Assembly: GCA_027064065.1 (NCBI GenBank)
Contig: JAMOQJ010000033.1
Coordinates: forward strand, 1-54,799
Direction: 5' to 3'
DNA length: 54,799 bases
Origin: Desulfurellales bacterium
Lineage (GTDB): Bacteria > Campylobacterota_A > Desulfurellia > Desulfurellales > Hippeaceae
The notes beneath the pieces were generated by a model that saw only the letters and a list, made by a program, of their open reading frames with translations, did not search any database and was not told the DNA's origin. Shown piece by piece: positions 1-8,806 of the stretch (position 1 is the stretch's first letter; each line of letters opens with the position of its first letter). Position numbers and translations under genes: made by a program.

Positions 1-150
1 AAAACTATACAGAAGAGAAATTAAAAAAAGTTGCTTAAGAAAATGAGCGAAAATAATCTTAAAAAGAAAGGAAGAGTACCTATAACGCCTAAAGTTAAAA
101 AAGGGAAGATTTTTTGAAAAAATGTCTTGAGAAGAGGGGTAGTAATTAGA
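1..150 (+). other. left edge: possible end of a truncated gene plus a tiny ORF
   Basis: Reading from position 3 on the plus strand gives eleven residues ending KLKKVA and a stop at 36-38, which could be the C-terminus of a gene cut by the window edge. A second small ORF, 43-117, encodes a 24-residue basic peptide beginning MSENNLKKKG and ending KKGKIF. It has no convincing ribosome-binding site. Neither can be assigned to a family, and either may be non-coding. From 118 to 150 I see only AT-rich spacer before the tRNA. Confidence 0.2.
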
Positions 151-227
151 TGGTGCCCCGAGCAGGAGTCGAACCTGCGGCACCAGGATTAGGAATCCTG
201 TGCTCTATCCTACTGAGCTATCGGGGC
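151..227 (-). tRNA. tRNA-Arg (anticodon CCT)
   Basis: On the minus strand the sequence folds as a full cloverleaf: acceptor stem GCCCCGA pairing with the 3' end, a D-arm with AGCTCAG, an anticodon stem CAGGA/TCCTG around loop TTCCTAA (anticodon CCT), and a T-arm containing GGTTCGACTCC. The 3' CCA is encoded. It reads AGG codons, which are common in this AT-rich genome. Confidence 0.96.
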
Positions 228-259
228 AAAGTGTCGTTATTCCCTAACAAAACGGCAAT

Positions 260-288
260 TTTTTACTTTATTTGATTAAGAATGTCAA
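260..288 (-). promoter_or_regulatory. sigma70-type promoter for tRNA-Arg
   Basis: On the minus strand TTGACA (283-288) and TAAAAA (260-265) are separated by 17 nt, about 33 nt upstream of the tRNA-Arg 5' end. The -35 is perfect and the -10 matches 4 of 6. A short leader would be removed by RNase P. Confidence 0.6.
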
Positions 289-378
289 GTGAAAAAATTG
301 GTAGAAATACAAATAATCCTTAATTTTCATGGTCAATTTCTATTAACTCACTTATCAAGAGATAGAATAAATTTCAGA

Positions 379-446
<68 letters not shown>

Positions 447-456
<10 letters not shown>

Positions 457-1430
457 TTTTTTGGTGAGATGATTATAGGATAATATCCCTTTTTTTTCAA
501 TAGTTTAACCCTATTTTTATCAACCTTAAATTTAAAGACATATCTATAATAAATTTTTTCCTTTTCTTTAGCCACTATTCTAAATGGGGTTTTTTTCCAG
601 ACAGCTATATATCTATCCCTTTTTTTCTTATCAACGTTTTTATCTATACAAACAAAAAATTTCAATCCTAAGTTCTTTATATCATAAATTTTATAACCCT
701 TTTTCTTCAAAACCGATGCAAATCTAACAAGCTTCCTGTAACTATCAAATCCGCCAACAAGTATATCGTATGACAATCTACTTCTTCTTTTGATTTTTTG
801 CATTTTATACTTTACGCCCATTTTATGTAGAATAATTTTTAACCTTTTTGGGTTTGATGTTACGACCTTAACCAACAATTTTTTAGATTTATTCTTATAA
901 ACTTCTTTTTCTTTCTTTTGCGTAGCTTTAGTTGTTTTTGTTGTTTTAATGCTTTTGTTGTCCGATAGTTTTATTGAGGTTAAATTATCTTTTTCCATAT
1001 CTTTTAAGACATCTTCCAAAACAACGTTTTTTTGTATGGTGCTGTTGCTTGAAGGTATATTTTCAAGTTGAATCTTAAAAGAAAAAACAGCAGAATCTTC
1101 ATTTTCAATTTTTTTAAGTTCATTTTCAGATATCTTAGTTTTATTATTATATTTTTTGTGCTGAACAATCTTTTCTTCAGGCTTTTTTATAGCTATATGC
1201 TGTTTTGTCTGTTTAGATTCTTTTTTATGCTCTAAGACCTTTTTATTTACTGCATGCTCAATTTTATGCTCGGCTGTTTTGATAAATAAAAAATAAACTC
1301 CAACAAAGCTAACCAAAAAAACTGCAATCAATATAGAAAAAAATATTAATGTATGCTTATACCCTTTTTTTCTTTTTGGTATATCAAGCTCTGTGGGTAT
1401 TTGATTTTTTATAAGATTTATTTTAATCAT
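447..1430 (-). CDS. SPOR-like membrane-anchored protein, function unknown
   Basis: A 327-residue protein with a basic N-terminus, one membrane helix at about residues 26-50, then a long Lys/Glu/Thr-rich, probably unstructured periplasmic linker. The C-terminal third has alternating beta/alpha segments (LLVKVVTSN, SYDILVGGF, YRYVFKFKV) resembling SPOR-type peptidoglycan-binding domains. The resemblance is only general. The ATG overlaps the sppA stop codon (ATGATTAA), implying translational coupling. The stop codon TAG (447-449) lies inside tRNA-Pro, so the C-terminus KNGA is encoded partly by tRNA sequence. It could be a cell-envelope or division protein. Confidence 0.75.
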
Positions 1431-2274
1431 AGAAGATTGCTTTTACCGAAGGGTTTAAAAGCATATACATATAATCCACCAAAAAAGAAACCTTTTCTCC
1501 TAAGAGTTCTTTTATTATAGATTTTTTTGGCTTAACTTCATAAAAATTAATCTCTTTTAGACCTGAGATTTGTTTAAGTATACCAATAGCAGCATCTTCA
1601 TCACCTATAGAATCTATCAAACCAATTTTCAAGGCGTCTTTTGCACAAAAAACACTACCATCAGCATACTGCTTTAGCTTTTCTTTATTGATGTGTCTTG
1701 ATGTGGACACGGTAGTTAAAAACGCATCATATATACCATTAACAACTCTTTGTAGCATAATTTTATCTTCTATTGTAGGTTCTCTAAAAGGATTTCCTAC
1801 ATCCTTAACCTTCCCACTCTTTACAACAAAAGCCGAGACTCCGACCTTATTGGACAATTTACTAATATTTACAGATTCAAATAAAACACCTATAGAACCT
1901 ACAATAGATGTTGGGTATGCAACGATTTTTCTTGCACCGCATGCTGCATAATAAGCGCCACTTGCACAAACACCCTTAACCAAAACAACCACAGGCTTTT
2001 CTTGATTCATATCTTTTATTGCGATAAAGAGTCTTTCGCTTGCATTTGCAGAACCACCGGGAGAGTTGATTTCTATCATTACAGCTTTATATTCTCTATT
2101 TTTTTTGACTTTTTTTATCTGCCTAATCCATGTATTGGTGCTCTCTTCATTAATAACGCCTGAAATCTTAATTAATGCAGCGTTATAAGGCTTTTTTGTA
2201 TAATAGTAAATAAAATTTATTATAAATATTGATAAAAAAAGTATTAAAAAAAACTTTATAGAACGTTTAACCAC
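1423..2274 (-). CDS. sppA: signal peptide peptidase SppA, S49 family
   Basis: A 283-residue membrane-bound serine protease that would degrade cleaved signal peptides. One N-terminal membrane helix (about 8-26) is followed by the S49 core. Visible motifs are INSPGGSANAS, the nucleophile region CASGAYYAA with the catalytic Ser, and PTSIVGSIGV. A Lys in the SGKVKD segment fits the Ser/Lys dyad of the short bacterial SppA form. The start is GTG at 2274, only 22 nt after rpsA, and the SD is weak. It overlaps the downstream SPOR-like gene by 8 nt, so rpsA-sppA-SPOR-like forms one transcription unit. Confidence 0.92.
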   Translation of the reverse strand: MVKRSIKFFLILFLSIFIINFIYYYTKKPYNAALIKISGVINEESTNTWIRQIKKVKKNREYKAVMIEINSPGGSANASERLFIAIKDMNQEKPVVVLVKGVCASGAYYAACGARKIVAYPTSIVGSIGVLFESVNISKLSNKVGVSAFVVKSGKVKDVGNPFREPTIEDKIMLQRVVNGIYDAFLTTVSTSRHINKEKLKQYADGSVFCAKDALKIGLIDSIGDEDAAIGILKQISGLKEINFYEVKPKKSIIKELLGEKVSFLVDYMYMLLNPSVKAIFYD

Positions 2275-2295
2275 AAAATACGCTCGTTACGTTAA

Positions 2296-3849
2296 CTAAT
2301 CACTAACAAAACTTGAAACAAGTTTCTTTTTGTCTTTGTCCAATCTAAGTATCTTAACTTGAACCTTTTCTCCCTTTTGAGGCTCTATATCACCAAACTC
2401 ACTCTTAGGCACAAGGCTTTCTATGCCCTTTTCTATCTTCACAAATGCACCAAAAGGTTTTACATTAACAATGTCAGCTTCTACTATATCACCCGGCTTA
2501 TATCTTGAATCTACATCTTCCCACGGGTCTTTTGTTAATTGTTTAATGCCAAGAGCAATTCTTTCTTTATCCTTATCAACACTTAATACTACTGCTTTTA
2601 CGCTGTCTCCAACATTGAATTGACCTTTATCTTCCTTATCCCAAGAGATGTCTTTTTCGTGGACAAGACCTTCAACACCCTCTTCAAGTTTTACAAAGAT
2701 ACCAAAATCCTTTATGCCAGTGATAGTGCCTTCTATGATATCACCAACTTTATATCTTTCATCTATATTCTCCCAAGGATAGGGCTTACATTGTTTTACG
2801 GATAAAGACATTCTTCTGTTTTCGGTATCTATATTTATTATCTTTACTTCAATTTTATCGCCTTTTTTAAACAGCTCTTTAGCTTTTACAGGATATTTAT
2901 CATATGTTATCTCGCTTTTATGCACAAGACCTTCTATACCCTTCTCTATCTCAACAAACAGCCCGTATTCAACTATATTGACTATATCTCCGGTTATTAT
3001 ATCACCAATATTAAATTTATCATTGATATCTTTCCAAGGATCGTCGGTCAATTGTTTCATTCCAAGATAAATCTTCTTCTCTTTGCCGTCGTCTTCAATT
3101 TTTGCTACCTTCACTTGAATCTCTTGACCAACCTTAACCATTTCTGAAGGATGGTCTATCCTGCTCCATGACATATCGGTGATATGAACCAAACCGTCAA
3201 CGCCACCCAAGTCTACAAATACACCATAGTCCGTTATATTCTTTACTTTGCCGTTAAGAACAGCTCCTTCTTGAATTTTATCCCAAAGCTCCTTTTCCTG
3301 CTGTTTTTTCTGCTCTTCAAGCAAAGCTTTCCTTGATAAAACCGCATTTTTTTTATTTTCGTTAACATTTACTATCTTAAATTCAAACTCTTTGCCAACA
3401 TAAGATGGATAATTTTTTATAGGATGCAATTCAACCTGAGAACCAGGCAAAAATGCCAAGAAACCATCTATATTTACCGTAAAACCTCCATTCACAAGAG
3501 ATTTTATAGTTCCTTTTATCGTTTCTTTATTGTTGTAAGCTGCTAAAACCTTTTTCCATCCTCTAATTCTATCAGCAGCGGTTTTTGACAGTATCTCAAA
3601 CCCGTCTTCATCCGTTTTATTAAAAAACAGAGCCTCAACCTCGTCGCCGATTTTAATAGTTACATTACCATTTTCGTCCGTAAACTCTTTTATATTGATG
3701 ACACCTTCAGATTTGTAGCCAATATCTACAAATACATCTTTATCTCTTATTCCTATTACCTTACCTTTTACAATATCTCCGCTATCAAAGTTTTTAAAAG
3801 CATCATCATAATTCACAGCAAATTCAACATCTTTTTCCTCGTTTAACAT
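2296..3849 (-). CDS. rpsA: 30S ribosomal protein S1
   Basis: A 517-residue protein made of six S1 OB-fold domains, each recognisable by G.IV.G.V..I..YG.FV-type sequence. The best conserved are domain 3 (VKNITDYGVFVDLGGVDGLVHITDMSW) and domains 4-6, with the linker signature LT.DPW repeated. S1 tethers mRNA to the small subunit and helps start translation of weakly base-paired messages. The ATG at 3849 follows a strong AAGGGGG ribosome-binding site. A near-consensus promoter lies just upstream, as expected for a highly expressed gene. Length is slightly below the usual 550-570. Confidence 0.97.
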   Translation of the reverse strand: MLNEEKDVEFAVNYDDAFKNFDSGDIVKGKVIGIRDKDVFVDIGYKSEGVINIKEFTDENGNVTIKIGDEVEALFFNKTDEDGFEILSKTAADRIRGWKKVLAAYNNKETIKGTIKSLVNGGFTVNIDGFLAFLPGSQVELHPIKNYPSYVGKEFEFKIVNVNENKKNAVLSRKALLEEQKKQQEKELWDKIQEGAVLNGKVKNITDYGVFVDLGGVDGLVHITDMSWSRIDHPSEMVKVGQEIQVKVAKIEDDGKEKKIYLGMKQLTDDPWKDINDKFNIGDIITGDIVNIVEYGLFVEIEKGIEGLVHKSEITYDKYPVKAKELFKKGDKIEVKIINIDTENRRMSLSVKQCKPYPWENIDERYKVGDIIEGTITGIKDFGIFVKLEEGVEGLVHEKDISWDKEDKGQFNVGDSVKAVVLSVDKDKERIALGIKQLTKDPWEDVDSRYKPGDIVEADIVNVKPFGAFVKIEKGIESLVPKSEFGDIEPQKGEKVQVKILRLDKDKKKLVSSFVSD

Positions 3850-3882
3850 AAACTACCCCCTTTTTTTAAATTATACTTAAGC

Positions 3883-3910
3883 ATTATAATTATACTCTCT
3901 ATGTTGTCAA
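3883..3910 (-). promoter_or_regulatory. near-consensus promoter of rpsA
   Basis: On the minus strand TTGACA (3905-3910) and TATAAT (3883-3888) are separated by 16 nt, both perfect. Predicted transcription start is near 3876, giving a short leader with a purine-rich SD. This is one of the strongest promoters in the window. Confidence 0.85.
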
Positions 3911-4005
3911 CAAATAAAACCGTATTTTTAAAAAATCAAGTTAAATCTAACATTAAAATATTCACAAACTATCAAATATTGTTGTATTTAGAAAAAATTC
4001 ATTTA

Positions 4006-4440
4006 CTATTTTTTAACGACTTCTTCTTTTTTATACCAGGGTGGAGAAACTATACATAAAAAAACAAAATCATTATCAGTATCATTCTCAGCCCACTGCC
4101 ACACGTTTTTATTTATGTAGATAGCCATATTGGGTTTTGCATTTATAACTTTATTACCTATATGTATTTTTGCCTTTCCTTTTATAACAAAAAATACCTG
4201 ATTGCTATTTGATAATTTATGCGGTTCGGTCTTCTTGTGAGACTTTAAAACTATGTAAGCTGTAGAAAATCCGGGATTGACACCGTCATTTTTTGGATGA
4301 ATTACTTCTTTTACCAAAAAACCTCCGCCATATACCTTAGAAGGACATTGAGACAGTTCCTTAACCAAATAGTCAATATTTTTTGCATGAACAACGCTTG
4401 CAAACAATAAAATAAACAAAAAAATAAAAAATCTTTTCAT
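4006..4440 (-). CDS. secreted cupin-domain protein
   Basis: The ATG at 4440 was chosen because it begins a clean signal peptide (MKRFFIFLFILLFASVVHA, about 19 residues) behind GGGGGTG. A longer reading frame upstream lacks these features. The mature part, about 125 residues, is a single cupin barrel: the first motif is HKKTEPHKLSNSNQVFFVIKG and the second PNMAIYINKNVWQWAEN. Conserved His residues suggest metal binding, but the substrate is unknown. It starts 17 nt after pfkA on the same strand. It is probably periplasmic. Confidence 0.75.
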   Translation of the reverse strand: MKRFFIFLFILLFASVVHAKNIDYLVKELSQCPSKVYGGGFLVKEVIHPKNDGVNPGFSTAYIVLKSHKKTEPHKLSNSNQVFFVIKGKAKIHIGNKVINAKPNMAIYINKNVWQWAENDTDNDFVFLCIVSPPWYKKEEVVKK

Positions 4441-4456
4441 AAAGACACCCCCACTG

Positions 4457-5425
4457 CTAAGTATTACCGGACATCTTTTTGGCAAGATTTAGCAATTCAC
4501 GCTTTATTTTATACTTACCAGACACTACATCTTCTATAGTCTCAATAAAAAACCTACCTTCTCTGTAAACAACAACGCCGTTTTGGACATTACGGTTAAG
4601 TAATGCATCTAAAGCCTTGCTTGCAAATTCAAATCCCATAAGCCTATCGTAAACTGTTGGATTTCCACCTCTTTGGATATGACCCAACACAGAAACCCTA
4701 GCATCCATACCAAGTTCTTTTTCAATCCAATCTTTTAAAAATTGTGTTTTATTGACACCTTCGGCAACTATAGCCAAAATATACCCTCTACCTTCTTTAA
4801 TTTCTGAATTTAGTCTGTATTTTATGCTATTTAAGTTATACTCCATCTCGGGAACCAAGCATATCTCCGCACCGCTTGTTATCGCAGACACAATAGCCAA
4901 ATAACCACACTCTCTTCCCATAACTTCTACAACAAACGCTCTTTTAAAAGATGATGCTGTATCCCTTATATTATCTATTGCAGAACGAATAACATTTAAA
5001 GCCGTATCCACACCCAAACAGTATTCGGTTAAATGGATATCGTTATCTATAGTTGCCGGTATACCGACAAACCTAATACCAAAATCATCATAAAACTGTT
5101 TTAGTGCCCTAAATGAACCATCGCCACCCAAAATAACAATACTGTTTATGCCTTTACTTTTTAATTGATTGTAAGCTTCTTCTCTGTAAACCTTTTCAAA
5201 AAACCTTTTCGATCGAGACGACCTTATTATTGTACCGCCTCTATGTATAATACCTGAAACATCCTTTTTTGAAGCTTTTTTTATTTTACCATCTATCATT
5301 CCTTCTAAGCCATCGTATATAAGATATGGCTCTACCTTATTTTCAAAACATATATCAACAAACTTTCTTATTGCTGGATTCATACCAGCGCAATCTCCGC
5401 CTGAAGTAAGTATACCTATACCCAT
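4457..5425 (-). CDS. pfkA: 6-phosphofructokinase, ATP-dependent type
   Basis: About 322 residues, the usual bacterial PfkA length. It phosphorylates fructose 6-phosphate to the 1,6-bisphosphate in glycolysis. Visible motifs are GILTSGGDCAGMNPAI (nucleotide loop), GGDGSF, PATIDND with the catalytic Asp, GRECGYLA and LGHIQRGG. The residues after GGD (Gly) and before TIDND (Ala, not Lys) are those of ATP-dependent rather than PPi-dependent enzymes. The start at 5425 follows AAAGGAG; a longer frame begins upstream without family similarity. It lies between the tungstate transporter and the cupin gene, all codirectional. Confidence 0.94.
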   Translation of the reverse strand: MGIGILTSGGDCAGMNPAIRKFVDICFENKVEPYLIYDGLEGMIDGKIKKASKKDVSGIIHRGGTIIRSSRSKRFFEKVYREEAYNQLKSKGINSIVILGGDGSFRALKQFYDDFGIRFVGIPATIDNDIHLTEYCLGVDTALNVIRSAIDNIRDTASSFKRAFVVEVMGRECGYLAIVSAITSGAEICLVPEMEYNLNSIKYRLNSEIKEGRGYILAIVAEGVNKTQFLKDWIEKELGMDARVSVLGHIQRGGNPTVYDRLMGFEFASKALDALLNRNVQNGVVVYREGRFFIETIEDVVSGKYKIKRELLNLAKKMSGNT

Positions 5426-5473
5426 AAAAACTCCTTTTTTAAAAGATACCACAAAACATATATTCAGACAAGA

Positions 5474-6247
5474 TTATTTTAGCATATTGTTTATTATGCG
5501 TATTAAAGCAAATATAATTATAGATGCTATAATCATTATTACTGCTACAGGAACAGCATAGGACAAACCAAAAGAATTAAACCTATCATAAATCATCACA
5601 GGCGCTGTCAATGGATGGTATGCTATAATAACAACAGCACCGAACTCACCCATCCCCCTACCCCACATCATTAACATACCATTAATTATATCTTTTCTCG
5701 CATTAGGCAAGACAACCTTTACAAACGTCCAAAATGAATTTGCCCCAAGTGTTTTTGAGACATGCTCCAATCTTATATCAACCTTTTTAAAACCTTCCTT
5801 TGCTCCGTTTATCAAAAAAGGAGCAGATACAAACATCATCGCTATCAGTATGCCATATTGAGTATCTAAAAATTTTATGCCCAATTTATGAAAAAACAAA
5901 CCCATATAACCATTTGCACCAAAAGACATCAACAGTGCAATACCTGCAGCTACATGCGGAACCATAACGGGAATATCTATAATACCTTCAACCAAAGCCT
6001 TACAGCAAAAATTATATCTTGATAACAAATAAGCCAGTGGTACTCCGCATACAAAAACCAAAACAGTTGCAAAGAAAGACATTTTAACGGTAATAAAGAT
6101 TGAGCTTAATATCTCTTTATCGTGCAATGCCAAGATTAACTTCTCGAAGGATACCCCGACAAGTATTTTTGCTATGGGAACAATTAAAAAAAGCAACATT
6201 AAAAAAGATAACAAAACAATAATAATCTTAAATGTCTTATCCATCAT
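5474..6247 (-). CDS. wtpB: tungstate/molybdate ABC transporter permease (WtpB-like)
   Basis: A 257-residue inner-membrane protein with six predicted hydrophobic helices and the permease-ATPase contact loop around SKTLGANSFWTFVKVVLPNARKDI (EAA motif). It forms the channel for oxyanion uptake. It sits directly downstream of the ATPase gene with an ATGA overlap and belongs to an A-C-B operon. The GMGEFGAVV segment is typical of ModB/WtpB/CysT permeases. The substrate is assigned from the binding protein; sulfate or molybdate cannot be excluded. Confidence 0.88.
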   Translation of the reverse strand: MMDKTFKIIIVLLSFLMLLFLIVPIAKILVGVSFEKLILALHDKEILSSIFITVKMSFFATVLVFVCGVPLAYLLSRYNFCCKALVEGIIDIPVMVPHVAAGIALLMSFGANGYMGLFFHKLGIKFLDTQYGILIAMMFVSAPFLINGAKEGFKKVDIRLEHVSKTLGANSFWTFVKVVLPNARKDIINGMLMMWGRGMGEFGAVVIIAYHPLTAPVMIYDRFNSFGLSYAVPVAVIMIIASIIIFALIRIINNMLK

Positions 6248-7209
6248 TCAAAAAACACCATATCTTTTTTATCAAACCCAACAAAAACTTGTTCACCTTC
6301 AGAAAAATTAAAATCTTTCGATTTTGCATGCAGCATACCGTCTTTTGTTTTTAAAGCTATTCTATAATAGCCGTTAAATAATACAATATCATTAACGACA
6401 GCCTTAATGTAAAATTCTTTAGCATTTTTTGTTTTTGTTATAGATATATTTTCAGGAGCAACAGAAAAAAAACCTTTATGCCCAACGTTAATCAATTTAC
6501 TTGCAATAATGTTCTTAAAGCCTAAAAATTCTGCGACTTCTTTTGTTTTTGGCTTTTTAAATAGTTCCAAAGTGCTACCTGCTTGCTTGATTTGACCATT
6601 TAGCATTACGACGCATCTATTTGAAAAAAACATAGCTTCTTTAAAATTATGCGTTACATACAAAACCGTAAGCTCATATTTTCTATGTAACTCCTTCAAA
6701 AAATTCATAAATGACACTTTAAAGGTAAAATCAACCGCATTCAATGGCTCATCAAGCAGAAGCAGCTTGGGCTCACTAATAAGAGCTCTTGCTATTGCAA
6801 CCTTTTGTTTTTCTCCGCCAGATAGATTCTTGATATCTCTATCCATAATTGAATTGATATCTAAAAAGCCTATCAATTCGTCAAAAAATTTCTTATTAAA
6901 ATTTCTCTTAAATTGAGTAGGGTAAAGAATATTTTTTCTAACATTCATATTGGGAAACAGCATATAATCCTGATAAACAATACCGATATTTCTTTTTTGA
7001 GGTTCAAGGTTGGTAATATCCCTACCGTCAAGCTCTATCCTACCCTTTATCTTGTGCAATCCGGCTATTGACTCAAGCAAGACGGTCTTTCCGCTTCCGC
7101 TTTTTCCAATTATTGACAAAAACTCACCTTTTTCCATATCAAGATTTATATTTTTTAATTCAAAACTGCCCACATTGCAATACAGGTTTTTTATAGATAA
7201 AAAGCTCAT
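6244..7209 (-). CDS. wtpC: tungstate/molybdate ABC transporter ATP-binding protein (WtpC-like)
   Basis: A 321-residue cytoplasmic ATPase. Walker A GKSGSGKT, Q-loop VYQDYMLFPNM, signature LSGGEKQKVAIARAL, Walker B LLLLDEPL and the switch His (YVTHNF) are all present in the first 210 residues. A C-terminal TOBE-like beta domain (about 240-321) is typical of oxyanion importers and may sense the cargo. The start overlaps the wtpA stop as ATGA, so expression is coupled. Confidence 0.92.
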   Translation of the reverse strand: MSFLSIKNLYCNVGSFELKNINLDMEKGEFLSIIGKSGSGKTVLLESIAGLHKIKGRIELDGRDITNLEPQKRNIGIVYQDYMLFPNMNVRKNILYPTQFKRNFNKKFFDELIGFLDINSIMDRDIKNLSGGEKQKVAIARALISEPKLLLLDEPLNAVDFTFKVSFMNFLKELHRKYELTVLYVTHNFKEAMFFSNRCVVMLNGQIKQAGSTLELFKKPKTKEVAEFLGFKNIIASKLINVGHKGFFSVAPENISITKTKNAKEFYIKAVVNDIVLFNGYYRIALKTKDGMLHAKSKDFNFSEGEQVFVGFDKKDMVFFE

Positions 7210-8165
7210 TTCAGTATAGAAGCATCTCCCTTTATTTCAGGCGGGTTAATAACGCCTTGACCGCAAGATTTCATTATCTGTTGCCCTTTTTTTGATAAAA
7301 CAAAGTTTACAAAGAGTTTAGCGCCTTTTGCATTAACAGGAGAATTTGAATTTTGAGGTATAGTTATACCATAAACCATTGGCGCTCCTTTTTTAACTAT
7401 ATATTCATACGGTTTTTTACCTGTAACTTTAAATGAAACAGTTTTATAATAATTGGTATATCTTTTCTTTGAAAGAGCAATTTTATCCGGCAAATCTATA
7501 TATCTTAAATTGTGCTGTATTGCAACCGACTTATATAAAAATATATAATCTATATTATGCATTTCAAGCAAAGCTATCAAATCTGTTTCTTTTGGTCTAA
7601 CTATAATCTTTCCCTTCTTTTCCATCCCGATTTCATAAAAACCTGGATAACCAAACAATTTTTTAAACAAATTTTTCTTTTTATAGTATTTTTCAGCCAA
7701 TTTGGTAACAAGCATAGCCCTATATCCGCAAGGGTCGTCGTTTGGGTTTGAATGCCCAATCACTACATCCTTTTTTAACAGTATATCAATCCAATTTTCT
7801 GAATTTATCTTGTTTGCATATTTTGATTTATCCGTAAAGACTATCACCATTTTATTTGTAGTAAAGAGTGCGTTGAATTTTGCGTTTTTAGTATTGATAA
7901 GCAGATTATCAATAACAGAATAGTCCGCAGAAGCCATTACATCGCACGGTTTATGCAAGTCTACAATCTTTCTTGCTGCCATTCTTGAACCGCTTGACTC
8001 TCTTATAATTTTATAGTTAGGATGCTGTTTTTCAAAAGCCTTTGAGATTCTATCAAAGGGAATAGATAGGCTACCTGCATGAAAAACAATTATGTTATCC
8101 TTAGCATACACCGAAACAGCAAATAAAATAGCGGTTAGAATTAAGAAAAACCTTTTTAACAGCAT
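7206..8165 (-). CDS. wtpA: tungstate/molybdate substrate-binding protein (WtpA-like)
   Basis: A 319-residue periplasmic binding protein with a signal peptide of about 21 residues. The mature start VFHAGSLSIPFDRISKAFE and the segment CDVMASADYSVIDNLL are hallmarks of WtpA/ModA-like tungstate binders. Tungsten would feed aldehyde or formate oxidoreductases, which are common in anaerobes. It is the first of three overlapping transporter genes and starts 16 nt after the deaminase gene behind an AGGGTG site. Tungstate versus molybdate preference is not decided by sequence alone. Confidence 0.88.
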   Translation of the reverse strand: MLLKRFFLILTAILFAVSVYAKDNIIVFHAGSLSIPFDRISKAFEKQHPNYKIIRESSGSRMAARKIVDLHKPCDVMASADYSVIDNLLINTKNAKFNALFTTNKMVIVFTDKSKYANKINSENWIDILLKKDVVIGHSNPNDDPCGYRAMLVTKLAEKYYKKKNLFKKLFGYPGFYEIGMEKKGKIIVRPKETDLIALLEMHNIDYIFLYKSVAIQHNLRYIDLPDKIALSKKRYTNYYKTVSFKVTGKKPYEYIVKKGAPMVYGITIPQNSNSPVNAKGAKLFVNFVLSKKGQQIMKSCGQGVINPPEIKGDASILK

Positions 8166-8181
8166 ACGTTACACCCTATTT

Positions 8182-8727
8182 TTATCCGTTGTATATAATT
8201 CCATTTGATTGTCTATATTCATACAGGATGGCTTCAGCATCTGTTGACAGAACTCCGCCTTTTATCTCAATACCTTTCTTCTTCAAATAATCCCAAGATT
8301 GCTCAAACACCGGACCTTCATCAAAACCCACACTTTTCGCTATCTCTTTTGAAGCGCCAAATACAACCCTTTTTACGCCGCTCCATAAACATGCACCCAA
8401 GCACATAGCACAAGGCTCAGAAGAAGAAAACAGCTCAAAATCACCCAAACTCGACAAAGAAAATGTATTAAGTTTTTTATCGGCAAGCATAATGGCTATA
8501 ATTTCTGCATGCAATACCGACATGTTATTTTGCAAAACAAGGTTTGCTCCACATGATACAAGCTCTCCTTTTTTTGAAAAAATAGCAGCACCAAAAGGGC
8601 CGCCGCCTTCTTTAATATTTCTCTTTGCAATATCTATAACAAATTTCATTTTTTCTTCGTCATCCAAAAATACCCTATCGCTACATATATCGTAAAGCCA
8701 ATCAGGTATCTCAATATTTAACTTCAT
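8182..8727 (-). CDS. nucleoside/guanine deaminase family protein
   Basis: About 181 residues of the zinc-dependent CMP/dCMP-guanine deaminase fold. Zinc ligands and the catalytic Glu are visible in HAEIIAIM and SSEPCAMCLGA. The later part GASKEIAKSVGFDEGP resembles GuaD-type guanine deaminases rather than tRNA-specific TadA. The ATG at 8727 is preferred over the GTG five codons upstream because that GTG overlaps the promoter -10. No SD precedes the ATG, and transcription probably begins at it. The gene heads the wtpACB transcription unit with a 16-nt gap. Guanine deaminase is likely but not certain. Confidence 0.82.
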   Translation of the reverse strand: MKLNIEIPDWLYDICSDRVFLDDEEKMKFVIDIAKRNIKEGGGPFGAAIFSKKGELVSCGANLVLQNNMSVLHAEIIAIMLADKKLNTFSLSSLGDFELFSSSEPCAMCLGACLWSGVKRVVFGASKEIAKSVGFDEGPVFEQSWDYLKKKGIEIKGGVLSTDAEAILYEYRQSNGIIYNG

Positions 8728-8733
8728 ATTTTT

Positions 8734-8761
8734 ATTATACACTCAACATCAATTTTCTCAA
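8734..8761 (-). promoter_or_regulatory. promoter of deaminase-wtp operon
   Basis: On the minus strand TTGAGA (8756-8761) and TATAAT (8734-8739) are separated by 16 nt. Only six nucleotides separate the -10 from the ATG at 8727, so the predicted transcription start is the start codon itself. Confidence 0.65.
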
Positions 8762-8772
8762 CTATTAGTTGA
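8758..8772. repeat. 15-nt inverted repeat between divergent promoters
   Basis: TCAACTATTAGTTGA is a perfect palindrome around a central base. It overlaps the -35 region of the deaminase promoter and that of the candidate minC promoter on the other strand. It could be an operator controlling both sides. Confidence 0.4.
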
Positions 8773-8797
8773 ATTATATTTAAATATATGTTATCTA
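8769..8797 (+). promoter_or_regulatory. candidate minC promoter
   Basis: TTGAAT (8769-8774), 17 nt, then TATCTA (8792-8797), ending 9 nt before the minC ATG. The match is moderate. No SD precedes minC, so the message would be almost leaderless. Confidence 0.4.
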
Positions 8798-8806
8798 TTC
8801 GCTTGT

